Shown: positions 12,974 to 27,960, counted from the stretch's first letter. The stretch: 64,000 nt of DNA from Apis mellifera (GCF_003254395.2 NC_037644.1:3433501-3497500), one strand, 5' to 3'. Numbers and translations are program-made. The notes: generated by a model from the sequence alone, not told the origin.

Positions 12974-13589
12974 CAACGATTTCAATTTTCCAATCTCGAG
13001 ATATCTTTACTTTTATGGATGAATCGACATCAAGAAGTGATCGAATCTGTCCGAATTAATCTGTTGTGCTTGCGTTCGATCAATGGCCACATTTATCCCT
13101 CCTCGAATGATGCTGGAACGACGGTCGAAATGTGATGATGATGACAAAAATATTTCCTCGCAAGTGGCTGATTCGGTGAGGAAAGACAAATACGAAAGGG
13201 GATACGAAAGTTCGAAGCAAACTGGAATAACTTTGCGCTAAGCAAAGGAGAAGAAGAAGAAGGAGGGAAGGAGAGAGAGACAAAAGTCGAAGGGTCAAAG
13301 TTTACATTTCAGGTCCTTACAGCGTCCTCGAAATCGTGTTTAGCCGGTGCTATGACAAGTTCGATGCAAACCTCTGAAACCCGGTAAATTTCTCGGAGCA
13401 ATCGGAACGATTCGAGTTTATCGAGGCAATCGATCGAGTAATCGGCCATCATCGGCTGGGAACGTGTCGAGGAAAGTCGAACGAGCGTGTGTAACAAGGT
13501 ATTCGTGCGATCAGGGAACAATGTAGGGGAAGAAATGGACGTGTATATACGTCTCCTCCTTAAAATAAAATAGCAGTGGATTTATTGAG
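12974..13589. other. GC-richer non-coding DNA
   Basis: A GC-richer stretch with a purine-rich run at 13247-13290. Open frames of up to 72 codons occur on the - strand but match nothing I recognise. It may be regulatory or an island in a large intron; no function can be assigned. Confidence 0.4.
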
Positions 13590-15055
13590 ATTAAAACTAT
13601 CGATAAAGAAACTATTAATATAGTTGTAAAACTGAAATTACACAAAACAATTCAATTTAAATTAGACAAATATTATTAATATTATTAATACAATGTGTAA
13701 TTATTAAAAACTGTAATAAGAATAATTCAATTTAAATTAGATAAATTTATAATATATTAAAACATTATAATATTATAATATATATTAAATTTATAATATT
13801 ATTAATACAATCTGTAATTAGAAATTATTAATATAGTTGTAAACTGAAATTACAAAAAACAATTCAATTTAAATTAGATAAATTTATAATAATTATATAT
13901 ATATATTAAAAATATATTAAAATATTATTAATACAATGTGTAAATAGAAATTATTAATATAATTGTAAAATTGAAATTACAAAAAACAATTAATAGATAA
14001 ATATTAGTAATATTATTAATACAATGTGTAATTAGAAATCATTAATATAGTTGTAAAACTGAAATTACAAAAAATAATTAATAGATAAATTTATAAATAT
14101 TATTAATACAATATGTAATTATTAATAGAAATTATTAATATAGTTGTAGAATTAAAATTACAAAAAACAATTCAATTTAAATTAGATAAATTTATAATAT
14201 ATTAAAATATTATAATATTAATATATTAAATATTAAATATTAAAATATTATAATATATATTAAATTTATAATATTATTAATGCAATTAGAAATGTAATTA
14301 GAAATTATTAAAAACTGAAATTACACAAAACAATTCAATTTAAATCAGATAAATATTATTAATATTAATATGTAATTAGAAATTATTAATATAGTTGTAA
14401 AACTGAAATTACACAAAACAATTCAATTTAAATTAGATAAATATTATTAATATTATTAATACAATGTGTAATTAGAAATTATTAATATAGTTGTAGAATT
14501 GAAATTACAAAAAACAATTCAATTTAAATTAAATAAATTTATAATATATTAAAATATTATAATATTAATATATTAAATATTAAATATTAAAATATTAAAA
14601 TATATATTAAATTTATAATATTATTAATACAATGTGTAATTAGAAATTATTAAAAACTGTAAAAAATTACAAAGAATAATTCAATTTTAAATTAGATAAA
14701 TTTATAATATATTAAATATTAAATATTAAAATATTATAATATATATTAAATTTATAATATTATTAATACAATCTGTAATTAGAAATTATTAAAAACTGTA
14801 AAAAGAATAATTCAATTTAAATTAGATAAATTTATAATATATTAAAATATTATAATATTAATATATTAAATATTAAATATTAAAATATTATAATATATAT
14901 TAAATTTATAATATTATCAATATATTGTATAATTAGAAATTATTAAAAACTGAAATTACAAAAAACAATTCAATTTAAATTAGATAAATATTATATATTA
15001 TAATATAATATTATATATCTAAATATAATATAAATATTATATTGTATAGATTAAT
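13590..15055. repeat. AT-rich tandem repeat array (minisatellite-like), about 1.45 kb
   Basis: The array is built from recurring blocks: GAAATTATTAATATAGTTGT, AAACTGAAATTACAAAAAAC, AATTCAATTTAAATTAGATA, ATTTATAATATATTAAAATA and ATTATTAATACAATGTGTAA. The blocks recur at irregular spacing of roughly 80-250 bp with internal deletions and expansions, at least ten times. There is almost no G or C. It is a locally expanded satellite-like array with no coding potential. Confidence 0.9.
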
Positions 15056-18000
15056 ACAATAAATTCGACCGGATTTTCTTTGAAATCTTTCCAAATAAAT
15101 TTAACGTTTAAAGAGATTAGCTTGATGAATGGCATCGTGTTAAAATTCAGTCGTATAAATGCCTCGATTTTTTTCGATTACAAATTCTCTCGATTTCGAG
15201 CGAAGTTTGAAATTAAAGAAGAACGAAGAAAGGTTCGCGAGTTACGTTTTTAATCCTCCAAGTGTGGGGAACAGTTTCGCAGCGATAAGCTCTTATCCAC
15301 GTGGCTCCTTCTACTGATTATATTAGAATTATGATAGTTGAACGCACTTCGTGGATGAATTGGAGGGCGCTCGACTATCGCGGAAATGCGAATTCGACGT
15401 TGATTAACCGGAAACCAGGGTTGTTTCAACGAGCACGGTTTGTTGGAAGAGGAGGATGCTGTGATAGCGTTAAGCTGCAATTCCAATCTGTGCAGCCGCC
15501 GTTGGCGGTTTCGATTTGAAAGGAGATGTCACGTTTAACGAAAATCAAGGAACAATATCCATTTGGATTATTTTTATTTCTGCAAAACGCTCGCATTTGT
15601 TACACGAGTTGTGATTTTATTATTATTATTTTTAATAATTGTAATCTATCTCATATCGAAGGAGGTGAGAAATGTAAATAAAAACGATTAATTTATTTAA
15701 TTTTATCGGCGAAGATAATTTTTTTTTTTCCTTTTTGATCGATGAAAAATTGAGAATGCAATTGCGAAACTTTATTCGAACGATTTTTTTTTTTTTCTAT
15801 ATCAACGAGTTTCAATATTAAGATGTTTAAATTGAAAAAACGTAATCGGTGAATATATCTGAATAAATTTAAATTCGTAAATAAGTAAATCAGATTTTAT
15901 AAGAAAAAAGTTAGATAATATTTTTCTTTTCGTGTTTCAAACATGTTTTTTTGTATGCTAAACAGCAAACACTTGGCGTGTTTCTAATAAAGTTACAAAG
16001 TTTGTTACTAACTCAGTTGTGAAATTATAACAACGTATGATAATAATATATTCTTCGAATAATTTATTCTTTTCTTTTTTTTCTTTCTTTAAATTTCGTA
16101 ATAAACAAACATTCTTATATATAGAAATAATATATTTATTGATTAATTTAAACGAAGAAGTAATATATTTAATTTTTGCAACTTTAATCAAAAATTTTTT
16201 TCCTGATAACTATTTCATTTCCATTCCACTTTGGAGAAAAAATAAATATTTTTTATGAAAACTTTAATATATAATTTGATAAAAGAGATTGGTCAATGGA
16301 TTATTAAATTATTTGCTTAAAAATATCGAATTTATGTCAACAAATATAATTAAACAAATTTATTTATATATACACGAATGAAATATGCAAGGATTTGAAA
16401 AAGAAAATTGATTAAATTTAAAAAAAAAATTGGCTTTCTCCTTTCTAATTGGATAAAAACTTAAAAAATTAAAAAGCTGAAAAAAAAATTATCTATACAA
16501 AATTTTGTGAAAAATGATTAACCAAAATTAAAATCGGAATATGGGAATATATGTTATATCTTTCATTTTCAAAAAAATTTGGTTCAAATTTGCATATTTG
16601 ATTTAAGGGAATATTTATTCTTCTCTAGAATTTTTTGAAAAAAGAAAAAAATATTATCATTGAAAAAATATTAAAACAGACGTTTCAATATTTATATAAG
16701 AATTTCTTCATAAAGTATACATTAGAAAAAGTTTCGTATGTCGAATGAAAACTTAACAACTTTGTTTACGATCAATTCAATATATACACAATGTGAGAAA
16801 TATTTTTCATACAATGAATTATTAATCATGATTACATTGGATATACATGGTTAATTATCACACAATCGAAATCGGAATGCATAAGTTATTCAACGAGTTA
16901 TTCTAATTGTGAGAATTGCATAAAGTTGCAATAACAATTTTTTTTTCGCTTCGTAAAAAACGAGAGGAAAAACCGCTTTATTACGAAGGAAATGGAACAA
17001 AAGAATTAATATTTTTGTTTTAAATATTTTTACGAAATAAATTTCCAAAGACTATGTATGCTTGTCTCAAAAATTGAAATTTCAAGAATAATTAATCGTA
17101 TATAATTCGAAAATTAAAATCGACTGTTGGTAATATAGAAAAAATTAAGAATCTTATCTATAAAGTAATTATTTAAAAAATATGACTTCCGATTTTAATG
17201 AATCTTTTTTCTATACATATATATATGTAAAATATAACGTTTATTAATAATAATTTTCGAGATATTTGCAAAAAAAATTATTGCTATTATTACATAGAAT
17301 TTCATATCTGTTCGTGACAGTATTTCAAGATGGCAACTGTTCCTATAACACGTCATGTGTTATATCATGATAGTTGGAATTCAAAATATATAATGGACGA
17401 TTATAATATCATCACATTTTAATGATTGATAGATACTAAATATAATGCTGATATTATCCTAAATTTTAATCATTGCAATTTCACTATTTTATTCTTTCTA
17501 CATTTATACATTTATATAGCTATTCAATATATATTATCGAAAAATTTTTATTATTGTCTTGGAAACTGTATATACTATAAATTTGCAAAATTAAAGTTTC
17601 ATAAGTTTCGAAATCCAAATTCAAATTTCAAATCAATTATCTGTGCTTTTTGAAAAAAATAGTCTACGTTTAAAAATCGATGAAATACTTTTTTTCTTGT
17701 GTAATTTTAATTTTTAAATCAAAATTCTTCTACTTTTGAAAATTACCAATCAAAAATATGATAAATTTAGAAACGTGGTAATTTTACACGATAACTTTAC
17801 ACGAATATTTGATAAAATAATATTCTTAATTTAGTTACAGTTAGAGAGTATCAAGTTTTCAAATGAAAACTGCGTGTCATTTTTTTAAAGCGAAAATTAT
17901 TAATCAAAGCGATGTTTATTTTCGAAATTTTTTTTTTAGAATAAATTCAATTAGAATTGAATAACAAATTACTAAAAATATTACTAAAATTTCGTTCATA

Positions 18001-18264
18001 TAAATGGAAATTTCATTCATATAAATCGAATTTTATTGCAATTTCGAGAGAAAGATGGAAATTGACTTTGTTTGTAATCGAGACGAACTCGCTTTATTTT
18101 TTTTTTTTTTTTTTCCTCTCGTAATTCTTTGTCCTTTTAATTGGCAAGAGATGTTTCACGAGAATGGAATACTTTCACACAAATTAATATTGATAAAAAT
18201 ATGTTTATCACGATAGTGAAGTTATAAGAGAGAATATACACTTTTTTTTGAGTTCAAAAAATAA

Positions 18265-18310
18265 ATTTTTTTATTAATAGATTTAAATTTTTTTATTAAT
18301 AGATTTAAAT
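18265..18310. repeat. Short tandem duplication of about 22 bp
   Basis: Two adjacent copies of TTTTTTATTAATAGATTTAAA. Confidence 0.85.
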
Positions 18311-21300
18311 ATATGTATATAGAACTTTTTCACCAGAAAATTTAAAAAATTTTACAAATTTATGAATAATTCTTGAATATTCCTTGAAAATGATTATTTT
18401 AAATTGAAATATAATTTATGAATAAAATATAAATAAAAATTTGTTTATAATAACAGATTATAGAGTAATAGTAAAATCTTCAGATATCTTTCATTAACAG
18501 AAATATTAATTTTAGCAGCATTTCTATTGGTTGAAAAAACCAAAGATCTAATATTTGATATAAAATTCTTAGCAATATGAGCATACATCTGAATTATAAA
18601 TATTATATTTTTTGATATATTCAATCAGTTTTTTAATATTAGCATTTTTGCAATAATTTTGATTAACGTGGTGACCATTATATATCATATATTTTAATGC
18701 TACTACAGATTATTATTAGAAAAATATTTAAAATTCTAGAATATAGAATTTTAACTATTAATTATGAATTTCTTGTTGAAAACTTTTAATAATTATTAAG
18801 ATTTTATTATTAAGATTATTAAGATATTATTAAGAGAAACGACAAGAGATGAACAAAGTTATTTATTTATTTATTTCAATTCTCCTTATTTATTAAGGAA
18901 TATAAAAATTATACAATTATAAATAAAATTGTTGAAATAAAAATAAATAAATTTTATTGAAAAACTATATTATAATCTATATTTTTATTCATATTATTGA
19001 TATTTTAACGATACTTTTTTAAAATTCAATTTAAAATATCATTAATCTACAGATAATCATTAACAATATTTATAACTAATAGTAACTTTGAATAAAAATA
19101 AAAATAGAATCGTCGATGCAACATTAATATTAATATTATTGCTAATCACAATTCTAGTAAATTGTGAATATCAAATGTGTATATCAAATTGTAAAAATTG
19201 TTATTAATTAGACTTATAATATAAATTGAATAGGAAACTTAATATTTATTTATCTTTTTATATTCTATTTGAATCAATAACAGAATTCAATGTGAAATAA
19301 GATTTGTATAATTATAATTCTAATTTATGAAAAACAAAAAGATTATCTTACAAGGTTAATGTAATAAAAATTAATTAGATGGATTATGGCCATGTTTTAG
19401 ATAAATATATCAATTTAAAAAGTATTAAATAAGATTTATAGGATTTTTTTTTCTTTATAAAACTAATTGTTTATGTAACATTGAAACTGGCTGATTCATC
19501 CATAAAGTTGTGTTTCTTACTTTTTGATTTTTCCAATCCGCCAATTAAAAATTTAACCAATTTAATGTTTGAAATGTATAAATGTATATATATGTTTTAA
19601 TATATTTAATATATTTATGGTATAATTTATCTCAAAGTTTGATTCTTCAAAAATATTTTTTGAAACTTCAGGGAACAAGTCCTCTCATTACGTAGAAAAT
19701 GCTTTCTCACAATTGTGACTCCATTTCACTGTAGAACTCTTTTTGTAAAAACTTTTATTTTTTTCCTCGACTTTTACTTCTCCTTTAAGAAATTTTTGCC
19801 AAGCTAGATTCTATTTCGGATCTTTATTACTTAACTTTTCAACTTCGTTCTTTTCTATTATATACTGTTGTTGATGTTTTATTTATTGTCAAAAGCCTTT
19901 TGATTTCAACAATGCAAGTCGTCTTCTGAAAAAATTAAAATTTGCTAAAATATTATCATTTCCTTCTTGATTATTTCGTATATCGATATTTATTTTTTCA
20001 CAAAAGAATTTACATTATTTTTTCATTAGAAAAATAAATCTGATGGATGAATCAATAGACGTTTAACCATAATCAATTTCTTCTTTACATTTCTTCTTTA
20101 AAATGTGAAATCTGGAATAAATATATATGAAATAATGATATTATTCAAATCAGAAAATTTTTATATATCTCAATATGTTTAATACAATTTATAAAATTAA
20201 TTTTATTGATTATATTTCATGTAATAATAAATTAATCTTTATGCAAATTATATTTAAAAAAAGAAAAACTTACTATATATATAAAAAAATATCTTTCTAT
20301 GTTATTTTTATTTTCAAATTATCTCATCTCAGAGGATGAGAAATATAAATAAACTTTTTTTCAAATAGAAATTAATAAATAAAATTTCTATTTATTTTGT
20401 ATTCACAAATATATTTTATTTCTTCATATATCCAAAAGAATTTAAAATTTAATACTCACTTATCCAAGATTAATCTTCTTTTGACACTCAAAGAATTAGA
20501 TGTTTACCATGCCATAATTCCTTGCCATTCGATCCATCGAATCGATATTATTTGAAAATTAATTATAAGAAGTATCGCTGCAATCTATCATTATACGAAT
20601 CTTCTTCTTCGCTCCAATAATAACTTTATATATCGAATTTATATGATATATCGATGAAGACAACTGAAACAATTTATAATACATCGATAATAATTCATCT
20701 TCTTCTGTAACACACGTGTATATATATATAGTTAACATTGAAGATTATCTTATCTATTCGAAGTTTAGGATACCATCAATCTCTATCACGTGACGACAGA
20801 AACCCCCCCCTCCTTCGCTACTTGTATACGGATCCTGGCGGATAGCTTTGCTTTCGTGGTAAAGACGAAGGTGAAAAAGAAATCAGATCTCCTCGAGTAA
20901 TTCGCCTCTACGATTCCATCGAACGAAATAGAAATGTCCGTCAATGTCGAGATGTTCAAATTACATTTGAATTTATCATTCGGAGGTATATGTACGGAGA
21001 GAATGATTGGATGAAATGTTGGAACCAATTGTTTTGAAGAAACTTGGGTTTTCCACTTATAGAAATTTAAATATTTTTAGAAAATTTCTTAAGGGAAAAG
21101 ATGTGAGATTCTAACCTTATATTTTTTTTTTTTGATCTTAGAATAATTGTATGTAATGAAATTTAATGTAAACGTTGTTATTGTAAATCTTTAACTATTG
21201 GATGTATTCATAATAACCTCTAAAATGTTAAAAATCTTAAAATCGATTATTGATAAGAATTATTGCATTCTTAAAATTTAACGTTTCTATGAGATGATCG

Positions 21301-23044
21301 TTGACAACTGTAGTCAAAATAGTTGTGAATTTTTTAATTTCTTTAAATTAAAATCGATAAATAGAAATTCGAGTAAAAATATAAAACAGAATATGAAACT
21401 TTTTATATTGTAAAATTTTGTTGTTAATTAATGTTTTATTATATAATCGTATATAATATGAATTCTGCACAATCACAATGGGATTAATAATAAGCATTGA
21501 ATTTTCAAATTTCAATATTTTGGCATTTCTTTTTTTTTCAGATTTATTCTTAGCATATAATGAATGAATGAAATTCATTTTATTCTTTATTAATAAATTT
21601 CAATTCAACGTCCCGTATTGTAATGAATTTGTTATTTTATTTTATTTTATTTACTTTTTGTTATTATTTTAAAATCAAAAAGACAATATATATATATTTT
21701 AAATAACTTAATATTAATATTTTGGAAAAATATAAAATATTGAACTTATTATAAAATAACTTATGATCTTTGAAAATTTTCTTTGAAAATAAACCAAAAT
21801 AAAATAGATTTAAATATGTGTACATAAACATTTTCTCACGTGGCAGAAATATTAAATGAGTGAACGTCAACGATTGTCGTGAAAGGTCATTGTAAACTTC
21901 ATTTCCCTGAAGTTTTAATCATTAAAAATTTTCATAACGGAATATGGATCGAAACTTTAATATTTTATTCAATACAATAATACTCGATAAAAAAATTATC
22001 GATATTTTAAAACTGTAATAAACTTTATATATATATAAAAATAATAATAATAAATCGTATAATAATCAATTTAAATTCGTTTTAAAAAAGTGAAATCTAA
22101 CCTAACCTGATCTTTACTTTCGCAAAGTTCAAAGTTTGCTTTTCTCAAAGTAACTGTATTTATATTATTATGTAAGAAAAGTAAAGATATTTTCCTTCTC
22201 AAGAATTTGGAAAAATTTAATCTGCAATTCAAGACTGAAAAATCTTTCTTCGTCATCCATCTTCCCACAATTTTATTTTACCAAATTGTTGAATATAATA
22301 GAATTAACGTTTTTGAATTTTCCTCGTCCAATTCTAATAAACTAGTAGAAAATTATTATAAAGAATCGTTGGAAATTTTAATTTTAAATCAATTGTGTAA
22401 CTTTTATCTTTTTACTTGTTTTATGGTATAAAAACATTTTAGAAGGAAACGAATTCAGAATTAAGTAAAAATATATTTTCATTAAATGAATATTTTTCAT
22501 TTATACTTTTTTACTGTTCTTAATTTCACTTACTTCATCTTTTACCATTTTCTTCATTAGATGTTTTATAAATTTGAATAATTATATGATCTATTCATCT
22601 AATATATATTTCACTGTATTTTTGTAACTATCACAATCCTGGGTTTCCTGCGATTCAAATTAACATTTAAATCAAACATTTGAATCACATCTCGTTTCAT
22701 CATCCATAATGCAATTTCAATATTACTTACATAACACATTTAAAAGTTAAAAGTTTGTTCAAAATTATTTCTTCTTTCACTTTTCACTATTCCAAAAAAC
22801 AGCTTTTTGCCATTTAGATTTCCTCCCTCTTATATTTTCATTTATGAATGAAAACATATGAATTCTTCCAGATCATCTTTCCTCTCTCAATGGTTCTGTA
22901 CATATATATAACTCCTGTCTAAATGTTCGATCGAGAATACCTGGAAAAGTTTAAAAATCGGTGGTAACCGGCTTGGTTATGAAAGGAAAGTTTGTTCGAA
23001 GAAGTAAAACTAGATTTTTGAAACAATGAAGCGTTTGGAACGAA

Positions 23045-23072
23045 AGAAGAAGAAGAAGAAGAAGAAAGAAGA
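23045..23072. repeat. (GAA)n trinucleotide repeat
   Basis: About eight GAA units in a purine-rich tract. Confidence 0.9.
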
Positions 23073-23574
23073 AAACGAAAAAAGAGCGATAATGAAAATA
23101 AAAGACTTTCCTCCTCTCTCTTTATTTCTGTCCGGAATTTTGATAACTTTACCTTTTTCTTTTTTTTGCCACTTTACTTACAAAAGTTAAACTTCTTTCT
23201 ATATTTGAAACGCGATTCGAATTACAAACCATCGATGATCCAACGTCGAACGAGATTGTTCCGATCGCGAAAACGGAGGGGAAAAAGGGAGGCAAGAGGA
23301 GGAGGGGGGCGTTGAACCGCGTCCCAGAATTTGAAATCGCGCCTAGCTTCGTTGTTAAAGTTCGTTGAAGGCTTGCCGTATTTCAGACGACCGAGTGTAT
23401 TTGACGTAATTCACCCAAGTTTGACGGGCGGCGAGAAGAGGCCGAGAGAATTTACGCCCTCCCCTCTCCTCTCCTTCTCTCTCTCTCTCTCTCTTCTTAA
23501 AATTAATCCTGCTTCGACCGCATTATTTTCCTATATACTCTCGTGACAACAATTTGTTTGAACAACGATGTTGG

Positions 23575-24370
23575 AGAACAATATATAGGAATTGGAATTT
23601 TAATTGTTTTAATATCAATAATAGTAATAGTTTATAGGATATATTTCTATTCTTGAGGATAAGCAATTTCTAATATTGATATATATGCAATTGTATTACT
23701 TGTAATTTGAGGTGGAATTTTCTGTTAACAATTTTTTCCTTCTCTCTATATTTTGTTTTACCTTTGGTAATTTTATTTATAGTTATTTATTTGCTGCTCT
23801 CATTTAATTTCCGGCCCATCAAATCCAATTAGGTTCAAGTTATAATAATCATGAAATTTCATTTCATCCAAATTTTTTTTCAATTAAAGATCTATTAGGA
23901 TTTTATATTATCTCATTTATTTTCATATTTTTTTATTATTTTCAATTTCCAATATCATTTAGGAGACTTGGATAATTTTAAAATTGCAAATCAATATTAA
24001 AACTGAATGAATACTTTTTGTTTCGCGTATTCAATTTTAATTCCAAATAAAATTTGATAGGGTAAAATTTGGTGCAGTAATTAGGATTGGTAATATCAAT
24101 TTTATAATTTTATATATTACTGTTCTATATAATAATAAATTTAATTTATAATAATAAAATTTATTATTGAATATTTAATAATTTCATTTTATCAATTATA
24201 ATTAGGTAAACAATTAATTGAATATCCATTTACAGGTATTAATATATTATTTATTATTATGTATATTTTTTATATTTTTTCTTATCATTTTATTATGAGA
24301 AAATTTAATTTGAAAATTAAATATTTTAGTAATTTAATTTTTTAAAGTTAAATGAACTTGAATTTATATA
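23575..24370 (+). pseudogene. NUMT: decayed middle to end of mitochondrial cytochrome b plus tRNA-Ser start
   Basis: Cytochrome b pieces appear in order on the + strand in mitochondrial code: YGIGILIVLMSMM near 23590, IWGGIF near 23705, then SIKDLLGFYIIS near 23885, LGD-DNFKIAN at 23961-23993, an IPNK-GGVIG-like piece at about 24040-24090 and GKQLIEYPFTGINMLF at about 24205-24255. The reading frame changes repeatedly, about 60 nt are missing before IWGG, and about 15 nt are inserted in the IPNK region. After the cytb end, AGTTAAATGAACTTGAATTT at about 24346 resembles the 5' half of tRNA-Ser(UCN), the next mitochondrial gene. It is clearly older or more damaged than the ND5 NUMT. Confidence 0.9.
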
Positions 24371-25354
24371 ATAACTTTTGTTGGAATACAGGTTTAATTC
24401 GAAATTATGCATTCCATGATGCGTCTTGCGAACAATTGAAAAGAGTGAGAATAAAAATATATTCAGAGAGAGGATTAGTGGACTTCTAATCTTTCTTTTT
24501 AGTTTTTGATTTTTTAATGTAAATTATGGCTAATCGAAGATGATTTAATGGATAATGAACAATAATGAAATATTTTAACATTTCTCATATCTTTTATGTT
24601 AATTAACTGTAATAAAGGGCAATCGATTAAAAAAATAATTAAGAAATATAATTAAAAAAGTTTGTACGGATTATTGTTACAAAATATTAAATTTAAATAT
24701 AAATAAAAATTAAACTATTAAAAAATTTATAAATCAAGAACATTTTTTTTCAACAAATTTTTTAAGTTACTCTCATTTTGGTTATAATATCCTTCATGAT
24801 CTTAAGTTATATATAGATAAATATTAAATAATGGATAAATCTCTTTTAAATCATTCAACTCTTCTCCAATCTCCATTCAAATTCAACAATCCAAGTATAT
24901 TCATTTCTTCATCTTTTAACAGATTATACTTATGCAGTTAAAAAAAAATAAAAGAAAAGAATTAAATTAGAGAATATTAGAATATAAGAATATTAACGAA
25001 AACGTAAAATCTTAAAAAAAAAATATTTATTTACCTTTTTTAAAATTTTCTCTATTCGCTTGATTGTCTAAATTGTTCAAAATTCTAACCTATAAGATTC
25101 TATTATCTGAACTACCACCAAACTTAAATAAATATATACTGTATTTATGATTTCGTTTGCAAAATTGTTTTTAAATTCGTGATATTCGCATTTTACATTG
25201 TAATTACATTATATTGTTCATTTCACACAAAATATGTACTTCGTAAACTTCTATTAAATGAACACACTCTGGTGTTTGTTTCTGACAACACGTTCGTAAA
25301 TGAGCTTCTATTGTACATATATTGTATATACATTTCCACTAAATATATTTATTT

Positions 25355-25362
<8 letters not shown>

Positions 25363-25387
<25 letters not shown>

Positions 25388-25388
25388 A
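25363..25388. repeat. (GT)n microsatellite
   Basis: A run of about 13 GT units following an AT-rich stretch. Confidence 0.93.
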
Positions 25389-25755
25389 TAGCATATACAT
25401 AGATGTTATTAATAAATTACCTCAATTTATCCTTACTACCAATTACCGTAGCTACCCGTCTTGATCTATCCACGTCTATAATTTTCGTTGAAATCGCGCG
25501 AAATTACACGTGGCGATGAAATACACGTAATACGAAATATGTAACGCTTGACGAGTCGTTCCATTTCCCAGGAATCGCGTGTTTTATTTGAAAAATAATT
25601 TAGCGATCCGGTAGCCAGTTAAACGGCCGCTTTACGAGTCTCAAAGGTAACACAATTTCATCGAGAGAGCGAGCGAGGTTGAGCGAAAGAAATCGGTTTA
25701 AACCCGCCATTTTGCGTAAATAATACGTGCAGTTGAATGCTAGGAAGCGAAATCC

Positions 25756-25787
25756 TGTGTGTGTATGTGTATGTGTGTGTGTGTGTG
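25756..25787. repeat. Imperfect (GT)n repeat
   Basis: GT units with two GTAT interruptions. Confidence 0.9.
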
Positions 25788-27789
25788 ACGACGAATTCTC
25801 TTTCGCGTTCTGCTCTGTCGATAATTGAAATTAGAAAAAGAAAAGAACAATTGCGATTCATCGTATAGATTTAGCCTTAATCTTTTGATACGGATTTTTG
25901 CCTTAACAATGAATACATCGTTACATGAATTCATCGTGATTGTTGAGTATAATAAACAGAGAAGAAAATATGGATTGAATTTGTGCCTCGAAACGGAATA
26001 TGTTGTCCCATTTCTTATGGAATTTTTGTTCTATTAAGCTCTAACAAGTTTCTTATTACAAGTTTTATCTTTTCATTCGAAAGATGTTCGTTTTAATCAA
26101 AAAATTTTATGATTATTATTTTTTTCCTTTCCAGCTTATTCAGCATAAAAATAACTCTGTAATTTTCAAAATGCATATATGCTTAGGATTTCTCATTTTC
26201 ATTGTTTCTTCAACATAATCGAAAATATATACATATATTTTTGTAACTTTATTTTTAGAAAAATGTGAGAAAAAAATATAGATAAAATTATCAATCAAAA
26301 TTAAAAGTTTCATTATTACAATCAATGCAATATTAAAATATATATTTATAATAAAAATAAATGTATAATTCACTAACAGAAAAATTAAATATTTTTAATT
26401 TTATTGAGACATTAAAAAAAAAAAAAGAAAATTGCTAATCCATCTTCCAAAAGTTTCCAGAATCCAATTATATAGATCCACTATCCGAATTTGATCTATT
26501 CCCAATTTAGTATTGTCAATATTTAAAAGAAGAGAAAAAATAAAAATTAAATAGAAAAAGATTAAGAAAAAAAAATAAATGTGTATATATATATAATAAA
26601 TTGAAATGACTTATTATTATACCAATGAATTTAATAACAATTTCCACTGGCGAATATTCACATTATTTATTTCTGAGAATTAAATCGGTTAAAAAATTAG
26701 AGATATATAAAAGAAGAAATATTTTTGATCGTTATCGCAGTATCTTTCTTCGTATATCGTTTCGTTTCATCTTATATATCCGACACATATAAAGTGTTAC
26801 ATTTATTCTCAAGAGTTATCCTGAGAATATTTGGTTTACTTCAGAACAAATATAACTGATGCGATAAAAATATTTTCTTCGAGATCATTTTTTTAGTTTC
26901 CAAAATTATCCATTTTTTTAAATATTATACAATTATACAAATTAACTCATTCTATTATTTTTTGTACTATCACATCTTGTATTTTTTTTTTTTGCACGTA
27001 TCTGAATTACGAAAAATGAAATTTCTTGTTCTGAAATTTTTGTGAGAGATCCATCCTTATACGAGTTTCGTCTTGATCCTCGTATTATTAGAAAAAGAGT
27101 CCATTTCTTTTGCGACGAAGATATCTAAAATAATCCAAAATAAATTATACATTTCGTGTATTGTTAATATATTAAAAATAATTTTTACTTTATTTTATTT
27201 TACCTTATTTATTTTTAATTACGTAAATCAATTACATCGAAAATCAATCGAATTCTCGTTCGTGACAATGCTTTTCCATATATAATCTCGTATCTCATTT
27301 TTTTAAAATTTTACACGAGTAAAAAATTGTCACTTTTCTAAACAATAATAAATAATATTTAATATTTAAGAGAAGAAATTTTAAATTTTATCAACTGTTT
27401 GATAAAACGATTTCGATTAATTCAAAGTTCTACGTTTCACAGAAAATGAAAATCGCGCCAATAATACAAAATGCATTATTCTTTCCTCGACGAACAACGA
27501 ATCGAAGAAATCGTTTCCTCTCTCACAGCTCGAAGAGGGACACGAATTGTATGAAAGTAACGACTATACCGATAATCGATAATCCGTGGAAAAATTTTCC
27601 TTCCCTTCTTTTCTTCGAACAATTTTTTTCGAACGAGAATCGGTTGCAGCAATTTGAGCATCGGCACGTTAATCGGCGAGAGAAAGATTCGTCCTTCTAC
27701 GAGGAGGAGGAGGAGGAGGGTTACTTCGCGGATGAGAAAAAGATAAAAATGGGGTTAAAGTTGATGCAGGCGTAGAGACGCTTTAAGCT

Positions 27790-27960
27790 ACCATTTTTTC
27801 TCCCCCCTTCTCCTCTCCTTTTTTTTCTTTTCTTTTCTTTTTTTTTTCTCTTCCCGTTTCGCACGCCGGCTTTTCTTTTGCGGGAAAACCGGCCTCTCGC
27901 TCTCCTCAAACCAAAGTCTCTCCTTCCCCCTCTCCCTCCTTCCCCCTCCCCTCCTCCGCC
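27790..27960. repeat. Pyrimidine-rich low-complexity tract
   Basis: About 170 bp dominated by C and T on the + strand, including runs of TTTTC and CCCTCC. On the other strand it gives a spurious Lys/Arg/Glu-rich frame. Such tracts can form triplex DNA or act as promoter elements; nothing more can be said from sequence alone. Confidence 0.7.

Larger units (their letters stand above)
15056..23574. other. Long non-coding stretch
   Basis: No gene is recognised in 8.5 kb. Sub-features are a GC-richer patch at about 15180-15540, a 21-bp tandem pair (TTTATTAATAGATTTAAAT) at 18265-18310, a GC-richer patch at 20760-21030, a (GAA)n run at 23045-23066 and a GC-rich, purine/pyrimidine-skewed patch at 23220-23545. 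Short open frames in the patches do not resemble known proteins. Confidence 0.5.

Noticed and set aside
18486..18715. Stretch that stays open if TGA is read as Trp, suggesting another NUMT
   Set aside because: The translated sequence did not resemble any mitochondrial protein I recognise. A search against Apis mitochondrial DNA would settle it.
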